Source of the DNA: Diphasiastrum complanatum
Lineage: Eukaryota > Streptophyta > Lycopodiopsida > Lycopodiales > Lycopodiaceae
DNA length: 64,000 nt
Assembly: GCA_029204225.1 (NCBI GenBank)
Contig: CM055104.1
Location: forward strand, 43,679,148 to 43,743,147
Reading direction: 5' to 3'
A program made the position numbers and the translations under genes. Each line of letters begins with the position of its first letter. The stretch's first letter is position 1. The notes beneath the pieces were generated by a model. That model was not told where the DNA came from. It saw only the letters and a list, made by a program, of their open reading frames with translations, and did not search any database. Below, one piece after another: positions 33,904 to 46,290 of this stretch.

Positions 33904-34071
33904 ACATCTAATCATTCTATTTGGAACTTTTTCTTTTAGAAGCAGGTGAGAGATTAATTTCATCTAATCATTCTATTTGGATTTTTCCTTCTAGAAGCAA
34001 GTGAGAGATTAACTTCATCTAATTATTCTATTTGGATTTTTGCTTTTAGAAGCAAGTGAGAGATTAACTTC
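33904..34071. repeat. Three tandem copies of a 56-bp unit
   Basis: Units start at about 33904, 33961 and 34016. Each reads CATCTAATCATTCTATTTGG, then a T-rich stretch, then TAGAAGCAAGTGAGAGATTAA. Identity between units is high, with a few substitutions. The function is unknown. Confidence 0.85.
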
Positions 34072-34079
34072 AAAGTATC

Positions 34080-35450
34080 GTGGCAGTCATCCTATCGCTC
34101 AATATTTATTGGCCAAACTATACTTGAAGTGTCATAAGGGTCAAAGATTAAAGCATTTTCAAAAAACACTTTAAAGAGTTTACCTCTTGTCTTTGCGTTG
34201 TGTGCATGTACATGATATCCTCTCATCATATTCTGGTTGAAACTGGTCCAATAATCCAATTGCAAATTGCACAAATTCTTTCAGTGTCATTCAAGTGAAA
34301 ATTGACAAATTGTAATATGTGACAAAAATTGACAAAATAGTCTTTGTACATTTAGTGCATTTGCAACCTTCATTTGTGATGGAGTGGTGTCTTGGCTTTC
34401 CAAAGAGCAATATACTATATCACAATCCTTAACCAAATCAGAGTACATCACTATTACAAATAAAAAAATCATGATATAAATCAATATACATACATGTGAT
34501 GGATTAATAGGCGGTCTACGTCGACTGATGGAAGAGCTTGAAGATGAACCAGCCAATAGTTGTTCATTGTACTTTAGTCTTGTTTGTTCCTTTTTTCTGT
34601 GATAGAGCTCAATCCTTTTTTCTTTCTCTAAATCACATGGAGGTACGATAATTTCCCTAGAATTCATAATTCCAATCAAATGTCATTGTAGGAATAAATT
34701 TGCAAGAAAAATTATACACTCATTCTCAAATAACAAATAAAGTGCAATTGATGTCAATATCAATAACAATATATACCTGCTATTGCGATCATGAGATGAA
34801 TCGCTATTTGATGATGATGACATCGTCAATGACATATACACACTGTAGCCAGCTACTCTATACCACATCATAAGTAATCATTATGAGATCGTATGTACTG
34901 AACAAATATAATAAAATTTGTTAAAGACATGCCAACATCTAAATGTATATTCTACTTATGCTTAATGTAAATCTAATATTCTAGTAACATTGCTATCAAA
35001 AAATTGCTTGGGTGGGGCAACACATGATGAGAAATCAAAATGAGATTCATACTGACAAATGTTAGACATCAATAGAGAGTGTGCGTAGGTCTATCTCAAC
35101 TAATTTAAAGACCACGTAGCAGTCAATGTTCGAAGCTTTCAGTTTGAACTCTTCTCCAAGATGAATGACGATCTCACTCAATCTTTCTTTCAAGATGGAA
35201 TGATCAAAATCAAACTTATCAGTCATATACTCAATTGATTCATTGCCCACTCAATCACTCATCTAATTAATTAATACTTGGCTCGAGTTAGTTAGGGATA
35301 AATCTCCTTGGATTGGTAGTGTGCCATGGTATTTCATGACGAGCAATATGCATTCGCCCTTGAGTCTATCTATGGTTGCTTTGTATGCAAGATGATGTTC
35401 CTCGAATAAAAAAGAAAAGACAAGCAATTGGACAATGCCAATCAATCATA
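34080..35450 (-). other. Cluster of short unrecognised frames, possible multi-exon gene
   Basis: On the minus strand are frames of 60-130 residues: 35445-35263, 35250-35062 (IEYMTDKFDFDHSILKERLSEIVIHLGEEFKL), 34871-34683 with SLTMSSSSNSDSSHDRNSR, and 34679-34287 (EKEKRIELYHRKKEQTRLKYNEQLLAGSSSSSSISRRRP). Their charged, helix-like composition suggests exons of one gene, perhaps a transposon accessory protein. I recognise no family and could not define splice sites with confidence. Confidence 0.3.
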
Positions 35451-36110
35451 TACTAGATAGCACTAATTACTATGATATTTCAATTAATTACTATGATATT
35501 TCAACTAATTACTATGATTTCATATAAGGTTATATAGGTCACACACAAAAAATTTAAAAAGATATATCATATAGGTCACATATCACTAAGGTCCTCAATA
35601 TAACATAAACGCTTTTGATCATGAATCTAAATGACCCCATGCAACCATTGAAGAGGCCACATGACAAAAGCAAAATTTTTCTATTTGGCCATATAATTAT
35701 GTCATCAAATTATATCAAATCTATGACACCGAGATTATTAATAAACTAAATGTTTTATGACATCACCAATTTGACATAATATTATGTCATAAAATCTTAA
35801 AAAACTTGTCAAATTACTTGTTTAATAATAATATGTACTATTTCTTATCTCATGATTTTGTCTTGTGTGTCAAATCTCAAAAAAAATAAAATTTATAACA
35901 ATATAAAACTAGTTTTAACAATTAAATACTATTATAATGACCTTTGAATTGATTTTTTTATGTTCCATCATATTAAAAAATATATTTTATGAAAAATCCT
36001 ACAATAAAATATTCTAATAAAATCTAGAAATTTTTTTGAGAATGTTGAATGACATACAAAGCATGCAAGCCCATGTGGGGGACCCTCTCACATGTGAAGA
36101 GAGGAAAAAA
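35451..36110. other. AT-rich intergenic stretch with short repeats
   Basis: It contains three tandem copies of an AATTACTATGATATTTCA-like unit (about 35465-35523) and a perfect 18-bp palindrome TGACATAATATTATGTCA (about 35773-35790). No gene is visible. Confidence 0.5.
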
Positions 36111-36117
36111 AAAAAAC

Positions 36118-36195
36118 CGCATGGAACATCCACACATGGATATCGCGTGGATTATCCACGCGTGGATAACTTTTGCGTGGATAATCCACGCGAAA
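36118..36195. repeat. Subterminal palindrome array, left (element A)
   Basis: Overlapping copies of GCGTGGAT-ATCCACGC palindromes lie here, including GCGTGGATTATCCACGCGTGG and GCGTGGATAATCCACGC. Similar arrays lie at 38420-38890. Clustered short palindromes near the ends are typical transposase-binding sites of En/Spm-type elements. The outer terminal inverted repeat was not found. Confidence 0.65.
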
Positions 36196-36516
36196 CTTGA
36201 ATGCCAATAAAACAACATTTTCGCGAGCATTCTTGCTCCTCTTCTTTTGCTTTCAAGTTTTATAGGTTTTTCCTAATCTAGCGTTTAGTGTTCTTGCTTG
36301 TTATTGCTCTTCCAAGCTCTATAGATCTTGCTTGCTTGCTTCCTTGCTAGTGATCTTGCTCTTGCTATTGCTTGCTCTATTGATCTTGCTTGTTCTTGCT
36401 TACTATTGATCTATTGCTTTCTTGTCATTGCTTACTTTTCTAATCTAACAGTCTTCACTACTCTTTCACTCCCATTTACCACTACTTTCTAACTTCTAAA
36501 GTTTTTCTTTGCTACA

Positions 36517-37668
36517 ATGTCTTCAAGTGGTAGGTCAAGTGGAAGGTCAAGTGGGAGACCATCTAGGAGAAGAGCTCGTGATGAGCCCGAAGAATATAAT
36601 CAAGAGTGGTTTGAGAATCTATCTCCTCAACAAAGATATAGAATCAAAAATCTTGTTTTATCTTCTTCGGGTGAATCATCCGAGAGAAGAGCTTCTGAAG
36701 ATGCCCCTTCCCAGGAATCGTGTAGTGTGTATTATGATCTTAATCCACGTGGTGGAGATATAAAAAATACGCGTGGCAATGTAGTTCATGCCCGCTTGCG
36801 TGAATTAATTGCTTTATATTTTGGTAAAGATTACATGATCGATTGGTCCTCCCAATCGCTTGAAGACAAAAATAAAATAATAGAGACTTTATATTCCGAA
36901 TTCCCTCAATCCAATGCTTTTAGTAGGACTTGGGCCTTGAATACAATGTGCCTTTGGATTCAAAACAAAAGGCAATTGATGAGAAGAGCCGTGAGGAATC
37001 CCAAGAATCCCACGAAGCTTGGATGGTGCTCCAAAAGGGATTGGAGGAAGGTGAAAGGAAAATTGTTGCAAAACAATCCCCAAACGTATGAACAACAACG
37101 TAGGGCCGCCGCCGAGAAGCTCTTAAAACATGGCCAAAGTCACTTGGGATCGGGAGGAAGGGGCAATCTCGTGGGCCAATTTGTAAGTGCAATATTTTTT
37201 ACTATGATTCTATTTTTGTAGTGAGATTGTTAATGTTTTTTTATTGCTAAACTGTATTGTATTGCTAAACTATATTTTTTTGTTGAATGTAGCTTAGTGA
37301 TTTTGGAAGACACATGACCGCTGCGGAGTACAAACAAGGTTACAATCATGGATATGCCAGTCTTAAAGCTTTTATGGAATCCCATGGATTGTTTCCAATC
37401 GTAAACTCTTAACCTTTATTGTTTTGTGATTGTTTACTTTGTGGTTTACAAGTAAGTTTAATCTCAATTTAATTGAATCTTTAATTCTATTTTGTAGAGA
37501 GGCTCTACAACTTCAAGCGTTCGTGATGTGGAAAAAAATGTAGAAAATTTTGAAGAGCAAAATGTGGAAGAGAACGTGAATGAGAGCGAAGGGGAGTTTG
37601 AAGATGTGGACACCAATGTACACCTACAAGACGAAGGAGGCGAGGAGGGAGGAAGTGATGATGAGTAG
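36517..37668 (+). CDS. En/Spm-type TNP1-like accessory protein, intact
   Basis: Three exons (36517-37182, 37293-37400, 37498-37668) with GT-AG borders join in phase 0 to an uninterrupted 314-residue frame. The N-terminus is Ser/Gly/Arg-rich (MSSSGRSSGRSSGRPSRRRA). The central part has SLEDKNKIIETLYSEF and WIQNKRQLMRRAVRN, then KRDWRKVKGKLL and HLGSGGRG. That pattern resembles plant transposase PF03004-type proteins of En/Spm elements. The C-terminus is acidic (EENVNESEGEFEDVD to SDDE). It likely binds the palindrome arrays that flank it at 36.1 and 38.4-38.9 kb. It is the only transposon frame in the window with no visible defect. Family assignment rests on motifs seen by eye. Confidence 0.7.
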
Positions 37669-37699
37669 AGGTTTTTAAATTAAATGTAAGGCCTTGTAG

Positions 37700-38400
37700 A
37701 AGGCAATGTAGGAAGGGAGAGTTTATTCTCTCATCAATGTACTTTTTTTAAAATCAATCAATACAATGTCACATCATTCTTGCAAAATTTTTGAATGCAC
37801 ATCTATTGAATGCAAATGTATCTATTGATGTATTCAATGCAATGTATAGTCTATTTAATGCACATCTATGGAATGCAAATGTATCTATTGATGAATTCAA
37901 TGCAATGTTTCTATTTTAGCACATGATTTGCATGCTAGAATGCATAATAGAAAGTAATGGAAAGCACAATGAAAAGTAATGGAAACCACAATATAATGCA
38001 TCAATAGATAACACATTAAGTTATCAACTAAATATCAAATGAATCAAAATAAATGTGAATTTACCTTTACTATTGTATCTCCATTGTTTTGCATTCTTTG
38101 CTTTTCCTTTTGCATGCACTTGATCTTTCAATCCTTTGCAATGAAAGCTATTTTTTCATTTTTCATATCCAAGCCTACATCACAAACAAAAAAGATCTTA
38201 AAACTTATGATCACAAAACACATATTATTAACATCCACCAATGAACTAAAAACCGTAAACACTATCAATCTTCTCTCACATTCATCCCCATCTCATCCTC
38301 ACTCCCATCTATACTCTCTTTTTCTCTCTCTCACACAACAGAAAAAAGAAAGTCGATCTCTAGTTTAGGAGCGAACCACATTTTGGTTCGCGCCAAATGT
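37700..38400. other. Gene 3' flank and AT-rich repeats
   Basis: After the stop, ATTGAATGCAAATGTATCTATTGATG-like words recur near 37800-37895 as a diverged tandem duplication. No gene is visible before the palindrome array at 38.4 kb. Confidence 0.5.
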
Positions 38401-38417
38401 TTTTTTTTTGGTCAAAA

Positions 38418-38890
38418 AAATTTGCGTGGATTATCCACGCGTGGGTAATCCATGCAAAATCCAAAAACTTAATTACGTGGATACCTCGTGGATATATAAA
38501 AAAAATTTATCCACATGGTATCCACGGCCCCAGCTCTCTGGATTTCGCGTGGATAAAAAAAATTTCACTTGGATAATTATCCACGCGATATTCACGCCAT
38601 ATCCACGTGAAAGCCGAGACTTTTTTTTTTAAAATTTACTATGGCATGGATTATCCATGCAAAATTAAATTTCTCATTTCTGACTCTAGTGTTGGAGGTT
38701 TGCCCGGCTGCCGGTTATCGGAGTTGGCGTGGATAATCCATGCAATTTGAATTTCCCGACATCTGGCCGATCTACTGCCGGAAATGACACTTGCGTGGAA
38801 CATCCACCCATGCGGATATCCACGCCAATCCACAACTATATCTGCGTGAGATTTTTTTTGCCCGCACGTCTTCCTTGGTATTGTGCGTGG
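38418..38890. repeat. Subterminal palindrome array, right (element A)
   Basis: At least eight copies or half-copies of GCGTGGAT-AATCCACGC-type palindromes lie within 470 bp: 38424-38452, about 38516, 38545, 38575-38610, 38643-38660, 38724-38740, 38794-38825 and 38888. Several are mutated. The motif CGTGGATA is shared with the left array. Confidence 0.65.
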
Positions 38891-39009
38891 ATATTTTCTA
38901 CATGTGTTCTTGTGTACTTGTGTAAGTTAAAAGTTTTAATTGAATAAGCAATTGTGTTTCATGTTATGCAAATTCATTTGGTTATATGTAGGGTATTGCA
39001 CAAACTACT

Positions 39010-41360
39010 CCCAAAAGGAAATAACATGCTAGAGACGAGAGCCTAGGCACACAAGATGTTGAATGCAATGGGAAGGACTATACACAACATCATGCTTGTC
39101 CAAAAGATTGCATCTTGTATCGTGATGAGTATCAAAGGTAACAAACTGTCCTATATGTGAGACTCCTCGATATCGAGATGATTTGCAAGGGACAGCTATC
39201 CCAAGCAAGGTGTTGAGACATTTTCCAAGAATTCCATGATTGCAACGATTGTTTCGTTGCAAATCCCTTGCAGAATTAATGAATTGGCATGCTAGCCACC
39301 GTTCTTCAGATGGGGTTATGAGAGTACCCTCAGATTCTCCTGCATGGAAACACATTGACACTGAGTATCCATGTTTTGCAAGTGAATCTAGAAACATAAG
39401 ATTTGGACTTGCAACAAATGGGGTGAATCCCTTTGGCAAGATGTCAAGCATGTGGTCTACTTGGCCAGTGGTGTTGGTCAACTACCACATTCAACCTTGG
39501 ATAACTATAAAAAAAGCATATCTCATGTTAGCACTTTTAATTTTTGGAAAACACAAAGTAAAAAATATGGATGTCTACCTTGCACCGTTAGTTGAAGAAT
39601 TGGAGGTATTATGGAAGGGTGTCCAAGCGTATGACATCTCACGTCCAATACAAGACAACAACTTTTTGTTGCGCGTGATTCTAATGTGGACAATGCATGA
39701 CTATCCAGGATTGGGTGATTGTTCAGGTGATTAGAATATGAGATCATCTATATTTTCTATATATTTACTATTTCTATATTCGCTAACTATGTTTAATTTT
39801 TTGATCTACAAGTAACACGAATTGCATTTAATTTCTTAAGGTTTTACAACTTTCAGATATCACGCGTGTCTCGTTTGTGGACCGAATATTGATGCTCGAC
39901 ACTCATGTCATTTAAGCATTGTATATGAAAATCATCGCAAATATTTGCATGAGGATCATTCGTTTCGGCATACACAAAGAAGAGAATTTGGAGGAAAGAC
40001 AGAAACAAGGATGTCTCCAAAGAGAATGTCCATGGCAGATTGGCACAAGCTCTGGATTGAATCTGAGACCAAGACAATCAATGGTATGAAAAGACTATCT
40101 ATCTTTCATTGTCTACCATATTGGAATAAAATTTTGATCAATCACTTGCTTGATCCTATGCAAATATTCAAAAATGTGGATGAATCAATTTGGAAACACT
40201 TGGTGGGCGAAAAAGATAGTATTAATGCAAGACAAGACCTACAAGAATCAAAGACAAAAAAAGAGTACTGGCCAAAATCCCGTATAGATGGAAATACTCA
40301 TATCATTCAAAGACCCCTTGGATTCTTACCAAGGAAGAGTACAAGTATGTACGATCAGTCATTTGAGAGATGAGAACACCAACTGGTTTTGCTCATTCAC
40401 TACGAACATCATTCACAACAGAAGGAAAACTTCATGGCCTTAAATCTCATGATTGGTTGAAGATGCTTGAGTACATATTTCCAATGTGTGTTTGTGGTTG
40501 TCTAACTGATTAATTTCGCAATACCATTTACAAATTAGCATCCATTGTCAGGTACTTACATTTCTTTCAATCACGTTTTATGCTATTGCATATTTATTTT
40601 ACCTACGGTTTCGATAAAGTCATATGACGATCATATACTACAAATATGGTGTAGATGGATGTGTGACAAAGATATTCGTGAGATAGATGTGGAGAAAAAA
40701 CATGAAGATATAGTGGAGGCTGTATGTATGCTTGAGAGAGATTTTCCAGTAGGCTCCATCTTGGACGTACAAGTGCATCTGCTTATGCACTTGGTCCAAG
40801 AAATTGGTATTGTCGGTCCTGTGTGCACTCAAGGTACAAAATACATTATTTTGGTTTTTGTGGCTTCAATATATTTAGCATCATTTTTTTTTATGTCATT
40901 GAACATTGCTCTTATCATGCAATAAATGTTTATAGGTGGATGTTTTTTTTGGAGAGATTCATGAAAGTTTTGAAAGATTTTGTGCGTCAAAAGGCAAGAC
41001 CAGAGGGAAGTATGGCCGAGGGGTGGTTAGCACAAGAATTTCTTATTTATGTCACTGAATTTTTGCTTCAAATACATCCGTCTACTCCATGGCTATGGAA
41101 TGATGAGGAGAACAATGAGGTAAACAGTGGAAAACCCCAAGGTATGGGTGCTCCTAAGAAAATGACGCCTTTTCTTAGAGAAAAAATTTCTACTTTCATG
41201 CTCTATAATTCTAGAGTGATGGATAAGTGGTTGAAATTATATGAACAAGAGAAGAAAAAAATAACGTTGGCTAGAAATAGACACCGACATAATAGACATA
41301 GGGGTCATGCTGCACCTTCATGTGATGTTGAGCCATTGCCCAATAGAATGGATGGTTGAC
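39010..41360 (+). pseudogene. TNP2-like transposase (En/Spm, CACTA type), degraded
   Basis: The order of motifs is: CPKDCILYRDEY near 39090; GLATNGVNPFGKM, WSTWPVVLVNYHIQPWITIKK and VYLAPLVEELEVLWKGVQAYD (39405-39640), with LLRVILMWTMHDYPGLG; CLVCGPNIDARH (about 39855-39905); LKSHDW (40445); then the DUF4218-like part DIVEAVCMLERDFPVGSILDVQVHLLMHLVQEI (40710-40805). YRWMFFLERFMKVLKDFVRQKARPEGSMAEGWLAQEFL follows (40935-41045). Several frame changes, stops and possible introns separate these. The order matches the family from end to end, so most of the protein is present but not readable. It lies just downstream of the TNP1-like gene on the same strand. Confidence 0.88.
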
Positions 41361-42455
41361 ACACTCGAACAAGCAAGATCAAATGGTTAGTCATATCTGA
41401 CATGGAATGGGACTTTGCAAGAGGATGTGATTGGAAGGTTTGTTTATTGTTTTTTTATAAAATACAATGTAGCTTGTATAATAATTGATTATTGTCTTAA
41501 TTACAATTAATATGTGGCAGTATCGAAAGTATAGTGAAATGTGGGCATATGGTCGTCATCATCACGTTGAACGAGTTGATATGAAATGACGAACTTATGA
41601 ATGCGGTGTTATGGCATCTTTTAATCATAGTAGTGCACGAGACCAAAGTCCAATCTCTGGAGAGCTTGAGTATGTATGAATATTGACAACACAACATGGT
41701 TGATGCAGATATAGAAATATCTCCAAGTTCTCTAAATATTACAGAAAATACTATAAATGAATCAAATGATTCTGACACAAACGACAATATTGAGAGGAGT
41801 CCGATTACTATAGTGATGATGAAAATCATCTAAGCGAAGATGAGTTGCAAGATGTATTGACTGATGAATTTGAATCTTGTGATGATAAATAAATAAATTA
41901 TATATATATATATCATATATATATATATCACAATCATTTTTGTGATAAAATGATAATTTACGTAATTATTGCATCTTTATAATACATTCTTGCATTTTTC
42001 AAATTTATCTTGATTTCAATTTACCAATCACTTCTGATTCATTTTAAATAAAATGCTTTCAATGCAATCTATATCTTTCTTAAGATCTAGCAAAAATTGA
42101 TTGACCAAAGAAAACAATTACTGAACATACGTTGATCATTTATAGTCACTTCCAAAACATTTTTCTTTTGAAACAACCTTACTATACATAAAATCTATTA
42201 AAGCAATATCTTCATATCTTCACTCTAGTCAAAGCACAGTAGTTCGTCAGAGCACAATGATTTGACACAATGATCATTTGATTCTTAGTTCACAATCATG
42301 ATCACATAATAATCATTTTATTATTAGTCCACACTTATTTAAAGCCTAACAAAAATTTCATTTACTTTTAAATTAATCGTGGGGTTGTTTTTTTTTTTTT
42401 TTTTTATCAAAATATTGTTCAAATAGTTTTAAAAAGACAATTACAACAAATATAT
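41361..42455. other. AT-rich stretch after TNP2, no gene
   Basis: Short acidic frames continue to about 41890 (NDNIE, ENHLSEDEL) and may be the transposase C-terminal end. An (AT)n patch lies at about 41898-41935, and a T18 tract near 42388. Nothing else was recognised. Confidence 0.5.
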
Positions 42456-42458
42456 TTT

Positions 42459-42488
42459 GCCACGCGTGGCAAAATTTGCCACGCGTGG
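42459..42488. repeat. Palindrome pair GCCACGCGTGGC (element B, left end)
   Basis: One perfect 12-bp palindrome at 42459-42470 and one copy lacking the last base at 42478-42488, separated by AAAATTT. The same palindrome is clustered at 48.2-48.5 kb. The pair may mark the two ends of element B around the minus-strand TNP2. Confidence 0.6.
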
Positions 42489-42504
42489 AATACTTTTTTG
42501 GTTT

Positions 42505-42850
42505 GTCTACTTTAAAAAGTATTATATGACCATAGAAACATGTTTCTCAATTTTTTTTCAATTTGGAGTTATGTAGAGACAAATACGTGCATCTAAAGTT
42601 ACCCATGTCAAGTGCTGAAAAGTATTGAAAATTATTGAAAGTTGCTAGAAAGTTCCATCTCTTTTGGAGGTGCTTTTTACAACCCTTTCTTTGGCTGTCC
42701 ACTTTCAAAAATCCTTCATGACCATAGAAACATGTCTATAAAAAAACAATTTAATTTGGAGTCCTATAGAGATATATACATACACCTAAACTTACCCATG
42801 CGAAGTGCTGAAAAGTGCTGAAAATTGAAGTTTTTTGGGGGCAAATTGCC
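42505..42850. repeat. Diverged tandem duplication, unit about 195 bp
   Basis: Shared blocks are ATGACCATAGAAACATGT, AATTTGGAGT, TAGAGA, ACTTACCCATG and AAGTGCTGAAAAGT, once at about 42520-42630 and again at 42715-42825. No coding content is visible. Confidence 0.65.
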
Positions 42851-44005
42851 ATAAACTAAGAGAAAAAAAATTTAAGTCCTCCAATAACGCAATGAAGGGT
42901 CAAGTCTAGTTCCACATAAAATTGAAAGATTGAAGTTTCAATCATTTGATGGCATGTTATGTCTCATCAAGTGACCAAGGGTTTTCTGCACACTTTTGTG
43001 CGCACGCGCACAAAAATGTGCTGAAAACAATTCTAATGTTAATGCTCTTGGATTAGTAGGGATGCGAAGCTTATCACTAATATGAAAGGATTGGAATGTA
43101 ATGTTGAACCATGTTAGTTCTTCTGCTTAAATCATAGAGTCATGCATGGATTTGTTATATCCATCTAAAAGACTTGCTAGTCATTCAAATATTTATGGAT
43201 TCTCCAGTTTTTGGGAATGAAGGATAATATCCTATATGGTTTATAGGAAAGCTAGATGGAACAATGGATCTCTAGAATATCAGAGAAGGCGGTTAAGGAT
43301 TTTATGGAAGGAAGAGCTGGTAGTATGGGACATTAGTAAAGTTTGGAAAGGAAATTCTAGGATTGTAAACATCTAATTATCAATGAAACATTTTAGTACC
43401 TAGTTCACGATATGAAAAAAAAAAACCATTGATTGAATGTTGGGGTATTTTAAGAACTTCTGAGGTTTAATCTGACTCTTAGGTGGGTATCTCACAATTT
43501 ACAAAATAAAAAAATCCTTAAATCTATTTCTCGATTTCTTAATCAATCCTTTACTTCTTAGTAATTTCTTGAATATTTGACATCAGAATGGTTTATTTGG
43601 TTCTTTCCAACATGAAGTTATTCTTATGAAAGACTGTTATATCATATGAATTACTGCTTGTGTGAATAGACTTGGAAATTTAGATAAATTGTGTTTCAAT
43701 TTCGTAAACCTAGGATATCTCTCTGGCACAAATGGATTTCAGGGAAATGATAGTTACTGTCACTCGGGTTGAAAATATTTGACGAAAAAGTCTTGATTGT
43801 AATAGAGTGAATCTTTTTTTTGTGGAAAGCACTTATTATTGACTTTTCATTTATTTGATATTTTCATATATCATCTTTCCAGTTAACTTTTATAGAAATT
43901 GGTGATTTATTTAAAACGAGCGGTGAAGTGATGGGATTAAATTCTATTTGAGGACCTATTGGTTGCATAGTTTTCAGAAGAGAACCAGTTGTGATATATA
44001 AATGC
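42851..44005. other. Non-coding stretch
   Basis: No recognisable frame. A short palindromic GTGCGCACGCGCAC lies near 43000. The region ends where the duplicated segment begins. Confidence 0.4.
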
Positions 44006-44774
<769 letters not shown>

Positions 44775-45149
44775 ATACATTTCATTGAAAAAGAGAGAGA
44801 GAGAGAAAGAGTAAACTATCTTTGTTGTGGATCGTAGTGTTAATGGATCGTAGGTTTGATGGATGTTAGAGTTAGATTTGAATCTTCCATTCATGTTGAA
44901 ATCTGAACTATACTATCGCTCTCATGAGAACGAACCTACGCGTGACAACTAACTTCGTCTCTTGATGCTAGATTGACTAGATCTTGGTTTGAGGTTAGGC
45001 AAGGAAAGAAATCCACTACACTCATCTTTCTTGAGAGTTGCAGTGGGACATTGCAAATAACTTTGAACCATTTGACATCAAATATGAAAAAGCTGAATTG
45101 CCTACATCCAACTTCGAGGATGTCATTGATTGTCCCACAATAATCAAGT

Positions 45150-46290
45150 TGAGTAGAGAGCAAATTATCTCAATGGTCTTGATATATCGCTCACTTGAAC
45201 TCCTTGCCATAGAATCTTTAGCCCATCTATCAAGGGAGCCATATACACGTGCATATTTTTTGCCTTGTATTTTCTTGGGATAAGAAGGGCAAGCATTAGG
45301 TGCCCCTTCTTGATACTTAGCCAAGGGGGGGGGGGGTTGTTGTAATTTACAAGGATAACTGGCCAGGTGGACCATGATGTGGAGTGCAAACCGAATGGAT
45401 TCACACCATCCATGACCAACCCCAAATGCAAATGGCGAGGCTCATCCCTAAACTCATGCCAAATAGCATCCATGTGCTTCCATGTTGGGACAATCGACAA
45501 GGATCCTCATAGTATCGTCCGATGAACGATTGTTCGAATGCCATGTCATTAACTCTATGATGAAATTACTCTTAAACATGTGGCGTATCTTGGATATGAT
45601 GGGAAAATGTCTTACCACCTTGGCGGGTATGGTCGTCCTTGTAAATCTTGCCTTTAGCGGTGTTGCCCACAGCTTGGACATGTGCTTGCCTCCTCAAACT
45701 CATCTCGATATAAGATGCAGTCATTGGGACATGCATGAATACTTTTGTAATCCATGCCAACCACGAATAGCATTTTCTTCTTCTTGTCAAGACGCCACCA
45801 TGGTGTTATTTGGAGGCAAATTTGTTTTGAGCAAACTGTGACAAAATATTTATGTAATTAGTCATATATAGTTTTTTACAATGTATGAAAAAATAAAATG
45901 AGATGAGAGTTTGTCTTTAACACACAAGAAGCTAGCAAGCTTACCCAAACAACTTCGTGACGTGCACATCCAACCACCCGTACTTAGTTTGCAAGTTCAA
46001 AAGTAACAAACAAGCTCGCAACTTTGACATTAGTCCACCCACGTACAAAGGAGTGGATGCCAAGCCACACATCATCTTTTCTTCCCTTGTCAATGTGGCC
46101 TCGGGTGGATTTGTGAAGAATGCATCCATCATGTCATCCCCCTCATGATTATGTGTTGTGAATGGCACATCCTCGTGTATTGTGTCTCTTGGGGAGATAT
46201 CTTCGTGCAAGTCCACGGGTACATGTGAGAAAAGTGGTGGCTCTCGTGCACTTGCACGTCTGAATCTTGCAGATTGCATGGCAACATCTG
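45150..46290 (-). pseudogene. Second TNP2-like transposase, degraded
   Basis: On the minus strand 46279-45941 holds STPLYVGGLMSKLRACLLLLNLQTKYGW, the N-terminal helix region. Around 45760-45700 is a degraded C-P-x-D-C-I-L-Y-R motif in shifted frames. At 45500-45165 are LGLVMDGVNPFGLHSTSWSTWPVILVNY, then PPPPWLSIKKGHLMLALLIPRKYKAKNMHVYMAPLIDGLKILWQGVQVSDI. These align with the TNP2 copy at 39.4-39.6 kb but with clear divergence, so it is a second family. A G-run at about 45327-45337 expands the Pro codons. The DUF4218 half is missing. Confidence 0.85.
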
